From contig SHYF01000047.1 of the NCBI GenBank assembly GCA_009692985.1, positions 1 through 10,416 on the forward strand: DNA of 10,416 bases. The letters are read 5' to 3'. A program made the translations under genes and the position numbers. This document shows positions 1 through 5,291 of this stretch, piece by piece. The notes beneath the pieces are model-generated. The model worked only from the letters and a program-made list of their open reading frames with translations, did no database searches and was not told where the DNA came from. The DNA is from Dehalococcoidia bacterium. Lineage in GTDB: Bacteria; Chloroflexota; Dehalococcoidia; Lucifugimonadales; SHYF01. Position 1 is the stretch's first letter. Each line of letters starts with the position of its first letter.

Positions 1-1
1 C

Positions 2-295
2 ATGACCCGCTGCCGGGCCGTGCTGGAGCCTTACGGCCATCTCGTGGCAGGCACCCCGTCCAATACATTGGCGTCCCCCGTGGTAATCCGTCGTGCCCTG
101 GGTGTTATGGCCGTGGCTGAGGAGCGGTGGGAGGAAGCAGTGGGTCACCTGGAGCCGGCGGTGCGCTTTTGCCAGGAGAAGGGGCTGGTGGTGGAGCTTG
201 CCCACTCGCGCCTGGCGCTGTCGGACTACCGCCGCCTGGACATGCCGCTGTACGTCCAGGACGCCCTGGCCCGCCGTGAGCTGCTGAAGGCGTAG
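2..295 (+). CDS. C-terminal end of a TPR-like helical repeat protein (5' truncated by window edge)
   Basis: The frame is open from the first base of the window and ends at TAG 293-295, giving about 97 residues. The segment is helical and rich in Ala, Leu, Glu and Arg. It contains a TPR-like pair around residues 35-75 (ALGVMAVAEERWEEAVGHLE, then AVRFCQEKGLVVELAHS), with small and aromatic residues at TPR-like spacing. Such tails are common at the ends of LuxR-type or adenylate-cyclase-type bacterial regulators that carry long TPR arrays, but the part that would identify the family is outside the window. The ATG at position 2 is probably internal, because no ribosome-binding site can be seen and the sequence starts mid-helix. 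A strong hairpin follows 46 bases after the stop. The function is unassigned, and TPR is a pattern-based call. Confidence 0.6.
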   Translation: MTRCRAVLEPYGHLVAGTPSNTLASPVVIRRALGVMAVAEERWEEAVGHLEPAVRFCQEKGLVVELAHSRLALSDYRRLDMPLYVQDALARRELLKA

Positions 296-341
296 GCTGG
301 AAGATACCACACCCTTATAGCATCAAGCAGCCCAGAACCGA

Positions 342-365
342 TGCCGCATCCTGGAGGATGCGGCA
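342..365 (+). terminator. Perfect 10-bp hairpin downstream of the first gene
   Basis: TGCCGCATCC (342-351), loop TGGA, GGATGCGGCA (356-365). The stem is perfect and starts 46 bases after the stop at 295. No T-tract follows, so it may be a factor-dependent terminator or an mRNA 3'-end stabiliser rather than a classical intrinsic terminator. Confidence 0.5.
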
Positions 366-488
366 CGCAGCGAAACCAGTCACCCTGCCTCCTGCGTCCT
401 GCTTGCGTAGGATTGTGAACGGTAAGCCAAGGCGCAGTCCACCCCGCCAGGCAGATGGAGGCGGGAACATCCGTATAGTGCCAACATA

Positions 489-518
489 TTGACAACGTAT
501 CCAGTGGCAGCCTAATAT
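489..518 (+). promoter_or_regulatory. Possible sigma-70 promoter with no obvious gene
   Basis: TTGACA (489-494) matches the -35 consensus perfectly. An 18-base spacer and TAATAT (513-518, 4 of 6) follow. A second candidate, TTGTCT (540-545), 16 bases, TACAAT (562-567), lies just downstream. Both point into the antisense of the regulator gene, so a product could be an antisense or non-coding RNA, or these may be chance or remnant signals. Confidence 0.25.
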
Positions 519-613
519 GGCGGCTTCATGGAATTGGCATTGTCTCAGAGTGTTGTTCTTTTACAATACTCACGCCGAGAGGAAAACCGAGGAGGACAAG
601 GAAAGATAGTCGC

Positions 614-1321
614 CTAGGCTGACTGGCGAGGAACTACATAGCAGCAAGAGCTATCGTTTTTGTGGATGCATTTCTCCTGGGAGACGCCTGTGCCCAGGAT
701 GGTGGAGAGGACCAGGCTATCGTAGGTGCAAACGGACCCGTTCTCCAGAGCCGCGCTACGAAATGGGCAGTTGTGCAGAAGGATGCGCACCAAGCCATCT
801 GCCTCCTGGACCTCCGGCTCGAACCGTTCCTGCTGTAGCACGGCCACAGCTTTAGCCAATCGCTGAGGGAATGGCGCATCAACGGCAATCTGGTTCCTGG
901 CCGCCGTCTGGAATGCCATCCGTTGGAAAAGAAGTTTGAGCAGCTCGGCCCCGCAATGGTCAGCCACATCCGCAGGAGAGAGGCTGGATAGCTCCTGAAG
1001 CAGACGTCCCACAAGACGCCCGTAGTCCTTGGGCATGGACTCTTGGCCCACGTCCGTAAGGTAGTAAGTGTATTCGGGCCGGCCGGTCTTTTTCTTGACC
1101 TGATCAAAAGCGATCAGATGATCCCGTTGGAGGATGTCCAGATGGCGTCTTACGGTAGCGGAGGCCAGTCCCACTGCTTTGGACAACTGGTCAACAGAGG
1201 CACGGTCATGCCACTGCAACAGGTTCAGTATTTGAAGACGGGGTCCATCCACGGAAGTTGGTTTCCTTAGCACAAATCCGAATGGAGACGCGCTGCATAA
1301 TAGTTTAAGAGGACGGGTCAA
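614..1321 (-). CDS. Winged-helix transcriptional regulator with C-terminal Cys cluster (SufR/ArsR-like)
   Basis: This is a 235-residue DNA-binding regulator. Residues about 27-92 form a winged helix: LQILNLLQWHDRASVDQLSKA is the first helices, VGLASATVRRHLDILQRDHL the recognition helix, and KKKTGRPEYTYYLT the wing. The C-terminal domain has cysteines C185 (NCPF), C198, C218 and C226/C227 (CCY) in the spacing of SufR-like regulators, where they hold an Fe-S cluster that tunes repression of iron-sulfur assembly genes. An Fe-S or redox sensing role is therefore inferred, not shown. The start is TTG at 1321, supported by GAGGT (1326-1330) four bases upstream. The gene is transcribed away from a zinc-ribbon gene by a strong overlapping promoter pair, which suggests it represses itself and its neighbour. 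Another possibility is a metal-binding ArsR relative. No suf genes are in view. Confidence 0.8.
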   Translation of the reverse strand: MTRPLKLLCSASPFGFVLRKPTSVDGPRLQILNLLQWHDRASVDQLSKAVGLASATVRRHLDILQRDHLIAFDQVKKKTGRPEYTYYLTDVGQESMPKDYGRLVGRLLQELSSLSPADVADHCGAELLKLLFQRMAFQTAARNQIAVDAPFPQRLAKAVAVLQQERFEPEVQEADGLVRILLHNCPFRSAALENGSVCTYDSLVLSTILGTGVSQEKCIHKNDSSCCYVVPRQSA

Positions 1322-1371
1322 GTGTACCTCGTAAGTGGACTAATCGTCAAATAGTTGAAGTCAAGGCTTTT

Positions 1372-1400
1372 TTTATATTATTGCACACAATGATTGACAA
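1372..1400 (-). promoter_or_regulatory. Promoter of the regulator gene
   Basis: Read on the - strand: TTGTCA (1400-1395, 5 of 6), a 17-base spacer, TATAAA (1377-1372, 5 of 6). This predicts a transcript start near 1365 and a leader of about 45 bases to the TTG start at 1321. The -35 box overlaps the -35 box of the divergent promoter by five bases. Confidence 0.65.
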
Positions 1401-1422
1401 ACGCGCTTCTCTCTGGTAGAGT
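1394..1422 (+). promoter_or_regulatory. Promoter of the zinc-ribbon gene
   Basis: TTGACA (1394-1399, perfect), a 17-base spacer, TAGAGT (1417-1422, 4 of 6). The predicted transcript start is near 1429. It overlaps the opposing promoter, so RNA polymerase is unlikely to occupy both at once. Confidence 0.6.
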
Positions 1423-1440
1423 AGCGCTTCCCTCTTCGGG

Positions 1441-1458
1441 AAGCAACTATAGTTGCTT
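1441..1458. promoter_or_regulatory. 18-bp perfect palindrome, candidate operator
   Basis: AAGCAACTATAGTTGCTT reads the same on both strands. It lies 12-29 bases after the predicted start of the zinc-ribbon transcript and before its ribosome-binding site. The core CAAC-N4-GTTG resembles the CAAC-N6-GTTG half-sites reported for cyanobacterial SufR but with a shorter centre. A related, weaker element TCAA-ATAG-TTGA (1347-1358) sits at the matching place on the regulator side. Immediately upstream, GCTTCCC (1426-1432) / GGGAAGC (1438-1444) can also form a hairpin in the leader. Confidence 0.5.
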
Positions 1459-1482
1459 TGGTAGCCTAGGGAGGTATCAGCA

Positions 1483-1740
1483 GTGGGCATGACTGAAGGG
1501 TCTGTGGCGGAAAGGGCGGGGACGGAAGAGAAGGTGGTACTCTGCCGGCACTATTGGATTATAGATTCGGCAGGGGGACCTACCAGCAAGGGCGTGTGCC
1601 GCACCTGCGGTGTGCAAAGGCAGTTCAAGAACTACCTGGAAGATGCACCGTGGGACGACGAGAAGCCAGCGGCACGCGATCAGATAGCATCCGTGGTATC
1701 ACCCGCGAGATCATCTGACACGCTGGAAGAAGAGAGCTAA
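1483..1740 (+). CDS. Small CxH...CxxC zinc-ribbon protein of unknown function
   Basis: The protein has 85 residues. C21-x-H23 and C39-x2-C42 form a likely zinc site in the segment CRHYWIIDSAGGPTSKGVCR followed by TCGVQRQFKNYLED. The pattern C-x-H-x-W...GPTSxGxCxxCG...F-x-N-Y is one I recognise from small conserved hypothetical proteins in Chloroflexota and some other bacteria, with no established role. The C-terminal third is charged and probably disordered. The start is GTG 1483, chosen because GGGAGGT (1469-1475) is 7 bases upstream. The in-frame ATG at 1489 would leave 13. The gene is divergent from, and shares a promoter region with, the Cys-cluster regulator, so the two are probably functionally linked. 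A nucleic-acid or protein-binding role is possible but unproven. Confidence 0.75.
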   Translation: MGMTEGSVAERAGTEEKVVLCRHYWIIDSAGGPTSKGVCRTCGVQRQFKNYLEDAPWDDEKPAARDQIASVVSPARSSDTLEEES

Positions 1741-1765
1741 CCTCTCTTCCCTATTGCCGCTTTTT
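1729..1765 (+). terminator. Weak hairpin spanning the stop codon of the zinc-ribbon gene
   Basis: GAAGAGAG (1729-1736), loop CTAAC, CTCTCTTC (1742-1749), then TTTTT at 1761-1765. The T-tract is about 11 bases from the stem, farther than usual. It could act as a weak terminator or as a 3' end protector. Confidence 0.3.
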
Positions 1766-2079
1766 GCCACTTCCCGGTATTCAAGGCTGAGGGTTGGTGT
1801 GCCTTCTGGCAGCGAGCCAGACGCTTGTTTCGCACAGCCATGACTCGGATAGCTGGCTTGTTGCTGCCGGCAGGGCAGCGGTGGGTTGACATGACTGAAA
1901 ACCCTGGACTTGAGTCCAGGGTTTTCGTTCTTGCGGCCATCCCTCCACCAACCTCAAAGGGCAAAGGTCACTCAATCACATCACGATACGGGATTGGCGG
2001 AAGGTTACGGTACATTGTCCCGACTATGTCGAGGACTCCCAACGAAGTCGGAGCTATCTGGCCTTGATTGCGATGCGGG
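1741..2079. other. Gene-free region with several hairpins; possible structured RNA
   Basis: No convincing coding sequence is seen. Besides the terminator at 1897-1926, the region holds TCTGGC (1805-1810) / GCCAGA (1816-1821), GCTGCC (1863-1868) / GGCAGC (1874-1879), and CCGACT (2020-2025) / AGTCGG (2046-2051). A short structured RNA ending at the terminator is possible. I could not match it to a known RNA family, and only weak promoter sequence precedes it. Confidence 0.3.
1897..1926 (+). terminator. Strong intrinsic terminator, probably bidirectional
   Basis: GAAAACCCTGGACT (1897-1910), centre TG, AGTCCAGGGTTTTC (1913-1926): 14 perfect pairs with an A-tract on one side and a T-tract on the other, so it could end transcripts from either strand. 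It lies between the zinc-ribbon gene (+) and the convergent broken DUF4145 gene (-). Confidence 0.8.
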
Positions 2080-2682
2080 CTAGGGGTACAGCTTGTTGAG
2101 GACTTGAATGGTTGAAGCCAACATTGACGGTATCATATTCAGTTCTACTAAGTCTCCCTAGTGGATTGCCTCCTTGGTGATGAGACGGCTTCCGTGTGCA
2201 AGCATGATTTCCTCATCGGTAAGCGGGTTTGGCTTCAACCCTTTTGCGTCGTTGATTTTGTTGAATAGGTTGTCGCCTTAGAGAAGGCCACGGATATTCA
2301 AAGCAATCTCGACGCTACTCCTGCACATGGCGGCCGCAGCATCAGGATTTGCCGCTAGGAAAGAGGACTCAGCCTCGGCATACAACGTTTTTGACTTTAT
2401 GGGTACGCTAGCCTTGAGTGTCCCAAAGGCAGACCGCCCCGAAACGTAGGTGACAGTCCAATTCTCATCCATCTCGAAGCCAGTGCCCGTGTCACATTTG
2501 GGGCAAATGACCGTGCCTCGCATTGTGTTTTCGTTACCCCTGTTTTGTTCATTGTTTGTAATGGAAAAACGACCTGAACATTTCCCAGTACCATCTTTGT
2601 ATCCAGTACAAGCTATCATCGGCACGTCTGACACCTCCAACCAATAGGATGGCGTCAGTTTAGCATCTTCTCTCTGTGTCAT
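2080..2682 (-). pseudogene. DUF4145-type protein with N-terminal zinc ribbon, broken by two in-frame stops
   Basis: The start is ATG 2682 with a perfect AAGGAGGT (2688-2695) five bases upstream. The first 134 residues carry four cysteines (C25, C35, C60, C63) as a zinc-ribbon-like head. The DUF4145 signature follows (about 100-134: LYAEAESSFLAANPDAAAAMC, then RSSVEIALNIRG). The frame stops at TAA 2278-2280 but continues in phase with family-like sequence (GDNLFNKINDAKG ... EIMLAHGSRLITKEAIH). It stops again at TAG 2158-2160 and goes on (MLASTIQVLNKLYP) to TAG 2080-2082. The restored product would be about 200 residues, a normal size for the family. Other genes here end at TAA and TAG, which argues against recoding. 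The family is often near restriction or mobile functions, but its role is unknown. A sequencing error could explain one stop but hardly two. Confidence 0.75.
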
Positions 2683-2718
2683 ACCAAACCTCCTTTTGAA
2701 ATATGCAAGACGCTCTCC

Positions 2719-2748
2719 TTGACGCTATTTCCTTGAGGGTGCTACATT
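2719..2748 (+). promoter_or_regulatory. Probable promoter of meaB
   Basis: TTGACG (2719-2724, 5 of 6), an 18-base spacer, TACATT (2743-2748, 4 of 6). This lies in the 92-base gap between the divergent broken gene and meaB, and leaves a leader of about 20 bases with a good ribosome-binding site. Confidence 0.4.
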
Positions 2749-2774
2749 CGTAGCCACGCCCTAAGGAGTGGCCA

Positions 2775-3758
2775 TTGCTTCAAGAGTTGATCCAGCGCCT
2801 CCTGGCGGGGGACCGCCACGCCCTTTCTCAGTTGGTCTCCCTGGTGGAGCGGCAGGACATGCAAGTACCTGAGCTTCTCCAGGCCATAGCTCCGCACACG
2901 GGCCGGTCGTACTGCGTGGGTGTCACCGGGCCACCGGGCAGCGGCAAGAGCACGCTGGTGGATGCCCTAGCCCACGTCATCCGCCAGGAAGGGCTCTCGG
3001 TGGGAATCCTGGCCGTGGACCCCACCAGTCCCTATACCGGCGGCGCCGTTCTGGGAGACCGCATACGTATGCAGCGCCACTACCTGGACCACAGCGTCTT
3101 CATCAGGAGCATGGCCAGCCGTGGCAGCCGGGGCGGCATTGCCGCGGCTCTGTTGGGGGCGGTACGACTCCTGGATGCGGCGGGCAAAGATATTGTGCTG
3201 GTGGAGACAGCAGGCGTTGGCCAAGGGGAAATAGATGTGACGGCAGTGGCCGATACGGTGGTGGTTGTGCTGGTACCGGAGGCCGGCGACGCCATTCAGA
3301 CTATGAAGGCCGGCATTATGGAGGCAGCCGACATCTTCATCGTGAACAAGGCTGACCGCGAGGGCGCTGCGGCCATGGTCAATGCTTTGAAGGGTATGCT
3401 TTCCCTGGGGCAGCGGGTGCCCGGCTGGAAGGTGCCTGTGGTCACTACGCAAGCGCAAACAGGGAATGGAGTGCCAGAGATGTACGACGTAATCCAGCAG
3501 CACCGGCAGTTCCTGGTGTCGTCGTCACAGCTAGAGAGGCGGCGCATTGAAAGAAGACGGCTGGCTTTCCTATCCCACCTGGAAGGGGCGCTCCACTCTC
3601 GCATTGAGGGGCTGCTTCAGGGAGAGGGCGAGCTGGCAGACCTGGCCAAAGCGGTGGAACGGGGTGAGGTTGAGCCCATTACCGCCGCAGAGAAGGTCGT
3701 GGCCAGGGTGGCGCTGCCTACACTGTCGCCCTCGCCGGCACAAGAGCAGGCAGAGTAA
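2775..3758 (+). CDS. meaB: Methylmalonyl-CoA mutase-associated G-protein chaperone (MeaB/ArgK)
   Basis: This is a cytosolic SIMIBI-class GTPase that loads and protects the B12-dependent methylmalonyl-CoA mutase. The 327-residue length is normal. Motifs, in order: Walker A GPPGSGKST (52-60), the family block AVDPTSPYTGGAVLGDRIRM (80-99), FIRSMASRGSRGG (109-121), Walker B/switch VETAGVGQGE (143-152), and the guanine-recognition motif NKAD (191-194). After about residue 245 comes the helical dimerisation arm (LERRRIERRRLAFL and onward). The start is TTG 2775 with AAGGAG (2763-2768) six bases upstream. It appears monocistronic here: the next gene is convergent and a hairpin-rich repeat follows the stop. 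The older name ArgK (a supposed arginine/ornithine transport kinase) is no longer favoured. Any mutase partner, or a related acyl-CoA mutase, must be outside the window. Confidence 0.95.
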   Translation: MLQELIQRLLAGDRHALSQLVSLVERQDMQVPELLQAIAPHTGRSYCVGVTGPPGSGKSTLVDALAHVIRQEGLSVGILAVDPTSPYTGGAVLGDRIRMQRHYLDHSVFIRSMASRGSRGGIAAALLGAVRLLDAAGKDIVLVETAGVGQGEIDVTAVADTVVVVLVPEAGDAIQTMKAGIMEAADIFIVNKADREGAAAMVNALKGMLSLGQRVPGWKVPVVTTQAQTGNGVPEMYDVIQQHRQFLVSSSQLERRRIERRRLAFLSHLEGALHSRIEGLLQGEGELADLAKAVERGEVEPITAAEKVVARVALPTLSPSPAQEQAE

Positions 3759-3762
3759 CAGC

Positions 3763-3909
3763 CCTTTCGACCATCCCCCTGTCCCCCTTCCTGGCTAGGA
3801 AGGGGGTAGAAAAGATATCTGGGGGACACCCCCAGTCCCCCGTCCCTTCGGCTTCGCTCAAGGCAGGCTCGGGGGCACAGCCCCTCTGGACTCCCCTTTT
3901 TCAGCAGCC
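3763..3909. repeat. Double-hairpin intergenic repeat, copy A
   Basis: This copy begins TTTCGACCATCCCC. Hairpin 1 is CCCCCTTCCT (3783-3792), GGCT, AGGAAGGGGG (3797-3806). Hairpin 2 is CTGGGGG (3819-3825), ACA, CCCCCAG (3829-3835). Hairpin 3 is GGGGC (3872-3876), ACA, GCCCC (3880-3884). It ends CCCCTCTGGACTCCCC plus a T-run (3898-3901). Blocks of 16 bases are identical to copy B. An extra segment (about 3842-3870, CTTCGGCTTCGCTCAAGG) is absent from B and C. It separates meaB from the convergent ATPase gene and could serve as a bidirectional terminator. No coding capacity is seen, and a non-autonomous (REP/MITE-like) element is plausible. Confidence 0.8.
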
Positions 3910-3924
3910 GGCTAATGCCTGCCT

Positions 3925-4656
3925 CTAGCTGCTCCGATGGTACTCTGCAACCATGCGAGCCACGTCGGCAGCGGTGGTGCGTCGCGCCGCCACCATATCT
4001 TTCAGGCTGGCCGTCCGGGCGGCCAGCTCCGCAGGGCTGGCGCTCACCTTCCTGGGTGCGTTCACCGCCTCGAACCGGTCGCCTCTCTCCACCCACCGGT
4101 AAAGCAGGCATCCTGCGGGCCGTCCAGCCTGGACATGGTCTATCTCATGCACCTCTGAGAGGCGGCGCCAGAAGCTGGATGGATCCTCACCGAAACGGCG
4201 AATGTAGAGCATCATACCTATGCGTGACGCCTGCTCATCGGTGACGCCGTTGCCTAGGCATATGGCATCGAACGTCTCCTGGAGGCTTGGGGCGTGAAGG
4301 GCCACGGCCAGCGAGTAGCCGGCGGTCAGTGTGTCGAAGACGCGTCGGACGGGTGCGCCCCAGATGTAGGTGGGCACCGGAGCCTGGGCAAATTCGCCCA
4401 CCACCAGGTATCCACCCGTGGCCGCCTTCTTCAGGCGGACCATTTCCGCCTCGTCTCCGCTAAGCCGGTGCACAGGCACATCCGGCGGCAGTAGCGCCAG
4501 CATGGCGTTGGTCGTAGTGGTCTTGCCGGCCAGGCGTGGAATAGCCACAGTGACGAAGGAGATGCGTTGGTCCACGGCGGCCCACAGTGTAGCCGCCATT
4601 TCGGCGCTCATGGTGCCGTTGCGAATGAGTTCAAGGATGGTAGGCGGTTCAGGCAT
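3925..4656 (-). CDS. Short GspE/PilT/VirB11-like P-loop ATPase with atypical Walker A
   Basis: The protein has 243 residues and resembles only the nucleotide-binding core of type II/IV secretion ATPases, which are normally 330-560 residues. The order of motifs is: MSAEMAATLW (16-25), strand plus P-loop FVTVAIPRLAGKTTTT (34-49), a Walker B-like GGYLVVGEFAQ (81-91), and a His-box-like VALHAPSLQETF (118-129). The loop reads I-PRLA-GKT, so the first glycine of GxxxxGKT is isoleucine. ATP binding may be changed, although lysine and threonine remain. The N-terminal domain of GspE and its zinc site are absent. No pilin or other secretion gene is nearby. The start ATG 4656 has no ribosome-binding site that I can see. 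It lies 48 bases after the SnoaL-like gene on the same strand and may be co-transcribed. The function is unknown; pilus assembly is only a family-based guess. Confidence 0.7.
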   Translation of the reverse strand: MPEPPTILELIRNGTMSAEMAATLWAAVDQRISFVTVAIPRLAGKTTTTNAMLALLPPDVPVHRLSGDEAEMVRLKKAATGGYLVVGEFAQAPVPTYIWGAPVRRVFDTLTAGYSLAVALHAPSLQETFDAICLGNGVTDEQASRIGMMLYIRRFGEDPSSFWRRLSEVHEIDHVQAGRPAGCLLYRWVERGDRFEAVNAPRKVSASPAELAARTASLKDMVAARRTTAADVARMVAEYHRSS

Positions 4657-4704
4657 ATTGAATCAGTGGCTAACGCTTTTCTGGCTTACAAGGACAAAGC
4701 GAGG

Positions 4705-5115
4705 CTAGCCAAAGGCCTGCTCGTTTGGGACGCCAACAGATGCATGAATCTGAACGATTTTCCACTGGCCCCTCTCTTTGTGAAAGACTGCACTCCACCG
4801 GGGCTGGACCTTTTTGCCGTTGGGCAGCGTGATTGTTGGGTGTGCTATGCCCCAGCCAACGGTGCCCTCCTTATATGCCTCGACCTCGCCAATGTTCACT
4901 TTGACGTGTCCGCCCGATTCCGTGGCCTCATTGGAAAGGAATGCGGTTGCAGCTTTGCCTCGAAGCCACTCGTCAGGATCCGTGCCGACGAGGAGCATGG
5001 TGTTGCGCTGGGACAGGTGTTTTCCTGCGTACTTGCCGTCTCCCTGGACGGCTGCGTTGAACCAACCAGAGATGATGTTAGCAAGTTCCTTCGATTTTTC
5101 CACGCGGGCTTCCAT
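4705..5115 (-). CDS. SnoaL/NTF2-like domain protein
   Basis: The protein has 136 residues, the usual size for a single cone-shaped NTF2-like fold. The opening helix SKELANIISGWFNAAVQGD (8-26) is typical. It is followed by a helix with a DPDEWLRGKAA segment (46-56), the strands VKVNIGEVEAYKEGTVGWGIAH, and the closing pair WSAVFHKERGQWKIVQIHASVGVPNE (107-132), which I recognise from the SnoaL_3/DUF4440-type group. The superfamily includes small-ligand isomerases and binding proteins, so no substrate can be assigned. No signal peptide is visible and the protein should be cytosolic. The start ATG 5115 lacks a clear Shine-Dalgarno, but an excellent extended -10 promoter lies 27-35 bases upstream. 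It leads a probable two-gene unit with the downstream ATPase. Confidence 0.75.
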   Translation of the reverse strand: MEARVEKSKELANIISGWFNAAVQGDGKYAGKHLSQRNTMLLVGTDPDEWLRGKAATAFLSNEATESGGHVKVNIGEVEAYKEGTVGWGIAHPTITLPNGKKVQPRWSAVFHKERGQWKIVQIHASVGVPNEQAFG

Positions 5116-5141
5116 TGGTTCGATGAACGGTAGAAGGCGGC

Positions 5142-5150
5142 ATTATACCA
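5142..5150 (-). promoter_or_regulatory. Extended -10 promoter of the SnoaL-like gene
   Basis: Read on the - strand the sequence is TGGTATAAT (5150-5142): a perfect -10 hexamer preceded by the TG of an extended -10. No good -35 box exists at 16-18 bases, as expected for this promoter class. The predicted transcript start near 5135 gives a leader of about 20 bases without a Shine-Dalgarno. Confidence 0.6.
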
Positions 5151-5206
5151 CGGACACTAGCTGAAGCGGCGCAGGCGTCATCCATGCAACGGGAGAATAA
5201 TCCAAC

Positions 5207-5234
5207 TTGAGGCATCGCATTTTGTAATTATACT
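5207..5234 (+). promoter_or_regulatory. Promoter of the ribbon-helix-helix gene
   Basis: TTGAGG (5207-5212, 4 of 6), a 16-base spacer, TATACT (5229-5234, 5 of 6). The expected start is near 5241, giving a leader of about 50 bases before ATG 5292. The -10 box touches the inverted repeat described in the next entry. Confidence 0.5.
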
Positions 5235-5276
5235 GCATTAACAATTACAATCACTCAATATATCATGTATGTAATT
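5222..5276. promoter_or_regulatory. Inverted and direct TGTAATT elements, candidate autoregulatory operator
   Basis: TTGTAATT (5222-5229) and its exact inverse AATTACAA (5243-5250) have centres 21 bases apart, about two helix turns. A third element, TGTAATT (5270-5276), is in direct orientation 48 bases after the first. The first touches the -10 box, the second follows the start point and the third precedes the ribosome-binding site. Ribbon-helix-helix proteins often bind such repeats in their own promoters. Confidence 0.5.
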
Positions 5277-5291
5277 GCCAAGGAGGTTCCT

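Larger units (their letters stand above)
296..613. other. Intergenic region without a supported gene
   Basis: This gap of 318 bases lies between the 3' ends of the upstream + gene and the - strand regulator. It holds the hairpin at 342-365, a weaker inverted repeat (CCCGCC 443-448 / GGCGGG 460-465), two promoter-like patterns on + (489-518 and 540-567) and a perfect AGGAGG (590-595) with no start codon behind it. The 89-codon - strand ORF that overlaps it has no family resemblance and runs into the first gene, so it was not called. Confidence 0.6.

Noticed and set aside
226..495. 89-codon ORF on the - strand
   Set aside because: It overlaps the end of the first gene and the 342-365 hairpin, shows no family pattern, and looks like a shadow ORF.
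1737..1964. 75-codon - strand and (1825-2067) 80-codon + strand ORFs
   Set aside because: Both translate the perfect terminator hairpin at 1897-1926 and have no ribosome-binding site or recognisable protein pattern.
1741..2079. tRNA or known structured RNA
   Set aside because: No cloverleaf, T-arm consensus or recognised RNA-family motif could be found by eye.
2158..2280. Stop-codon recoding (readthrough) in the DUF4145 gene
   Set aside because: TAA and TAG are both used as normal stops in this window, and no stem-loop or tRNA evidence supports recoding. A pseudogene or sequence error is simpler.
5265..5291. Upstream ATG start for the ribbon-helix-helix gene
   Set aside because: The nine extra residues come from the operator region and lack a ribosome-binding site, while AAGGAGG is placed ideally for ATG 5292.
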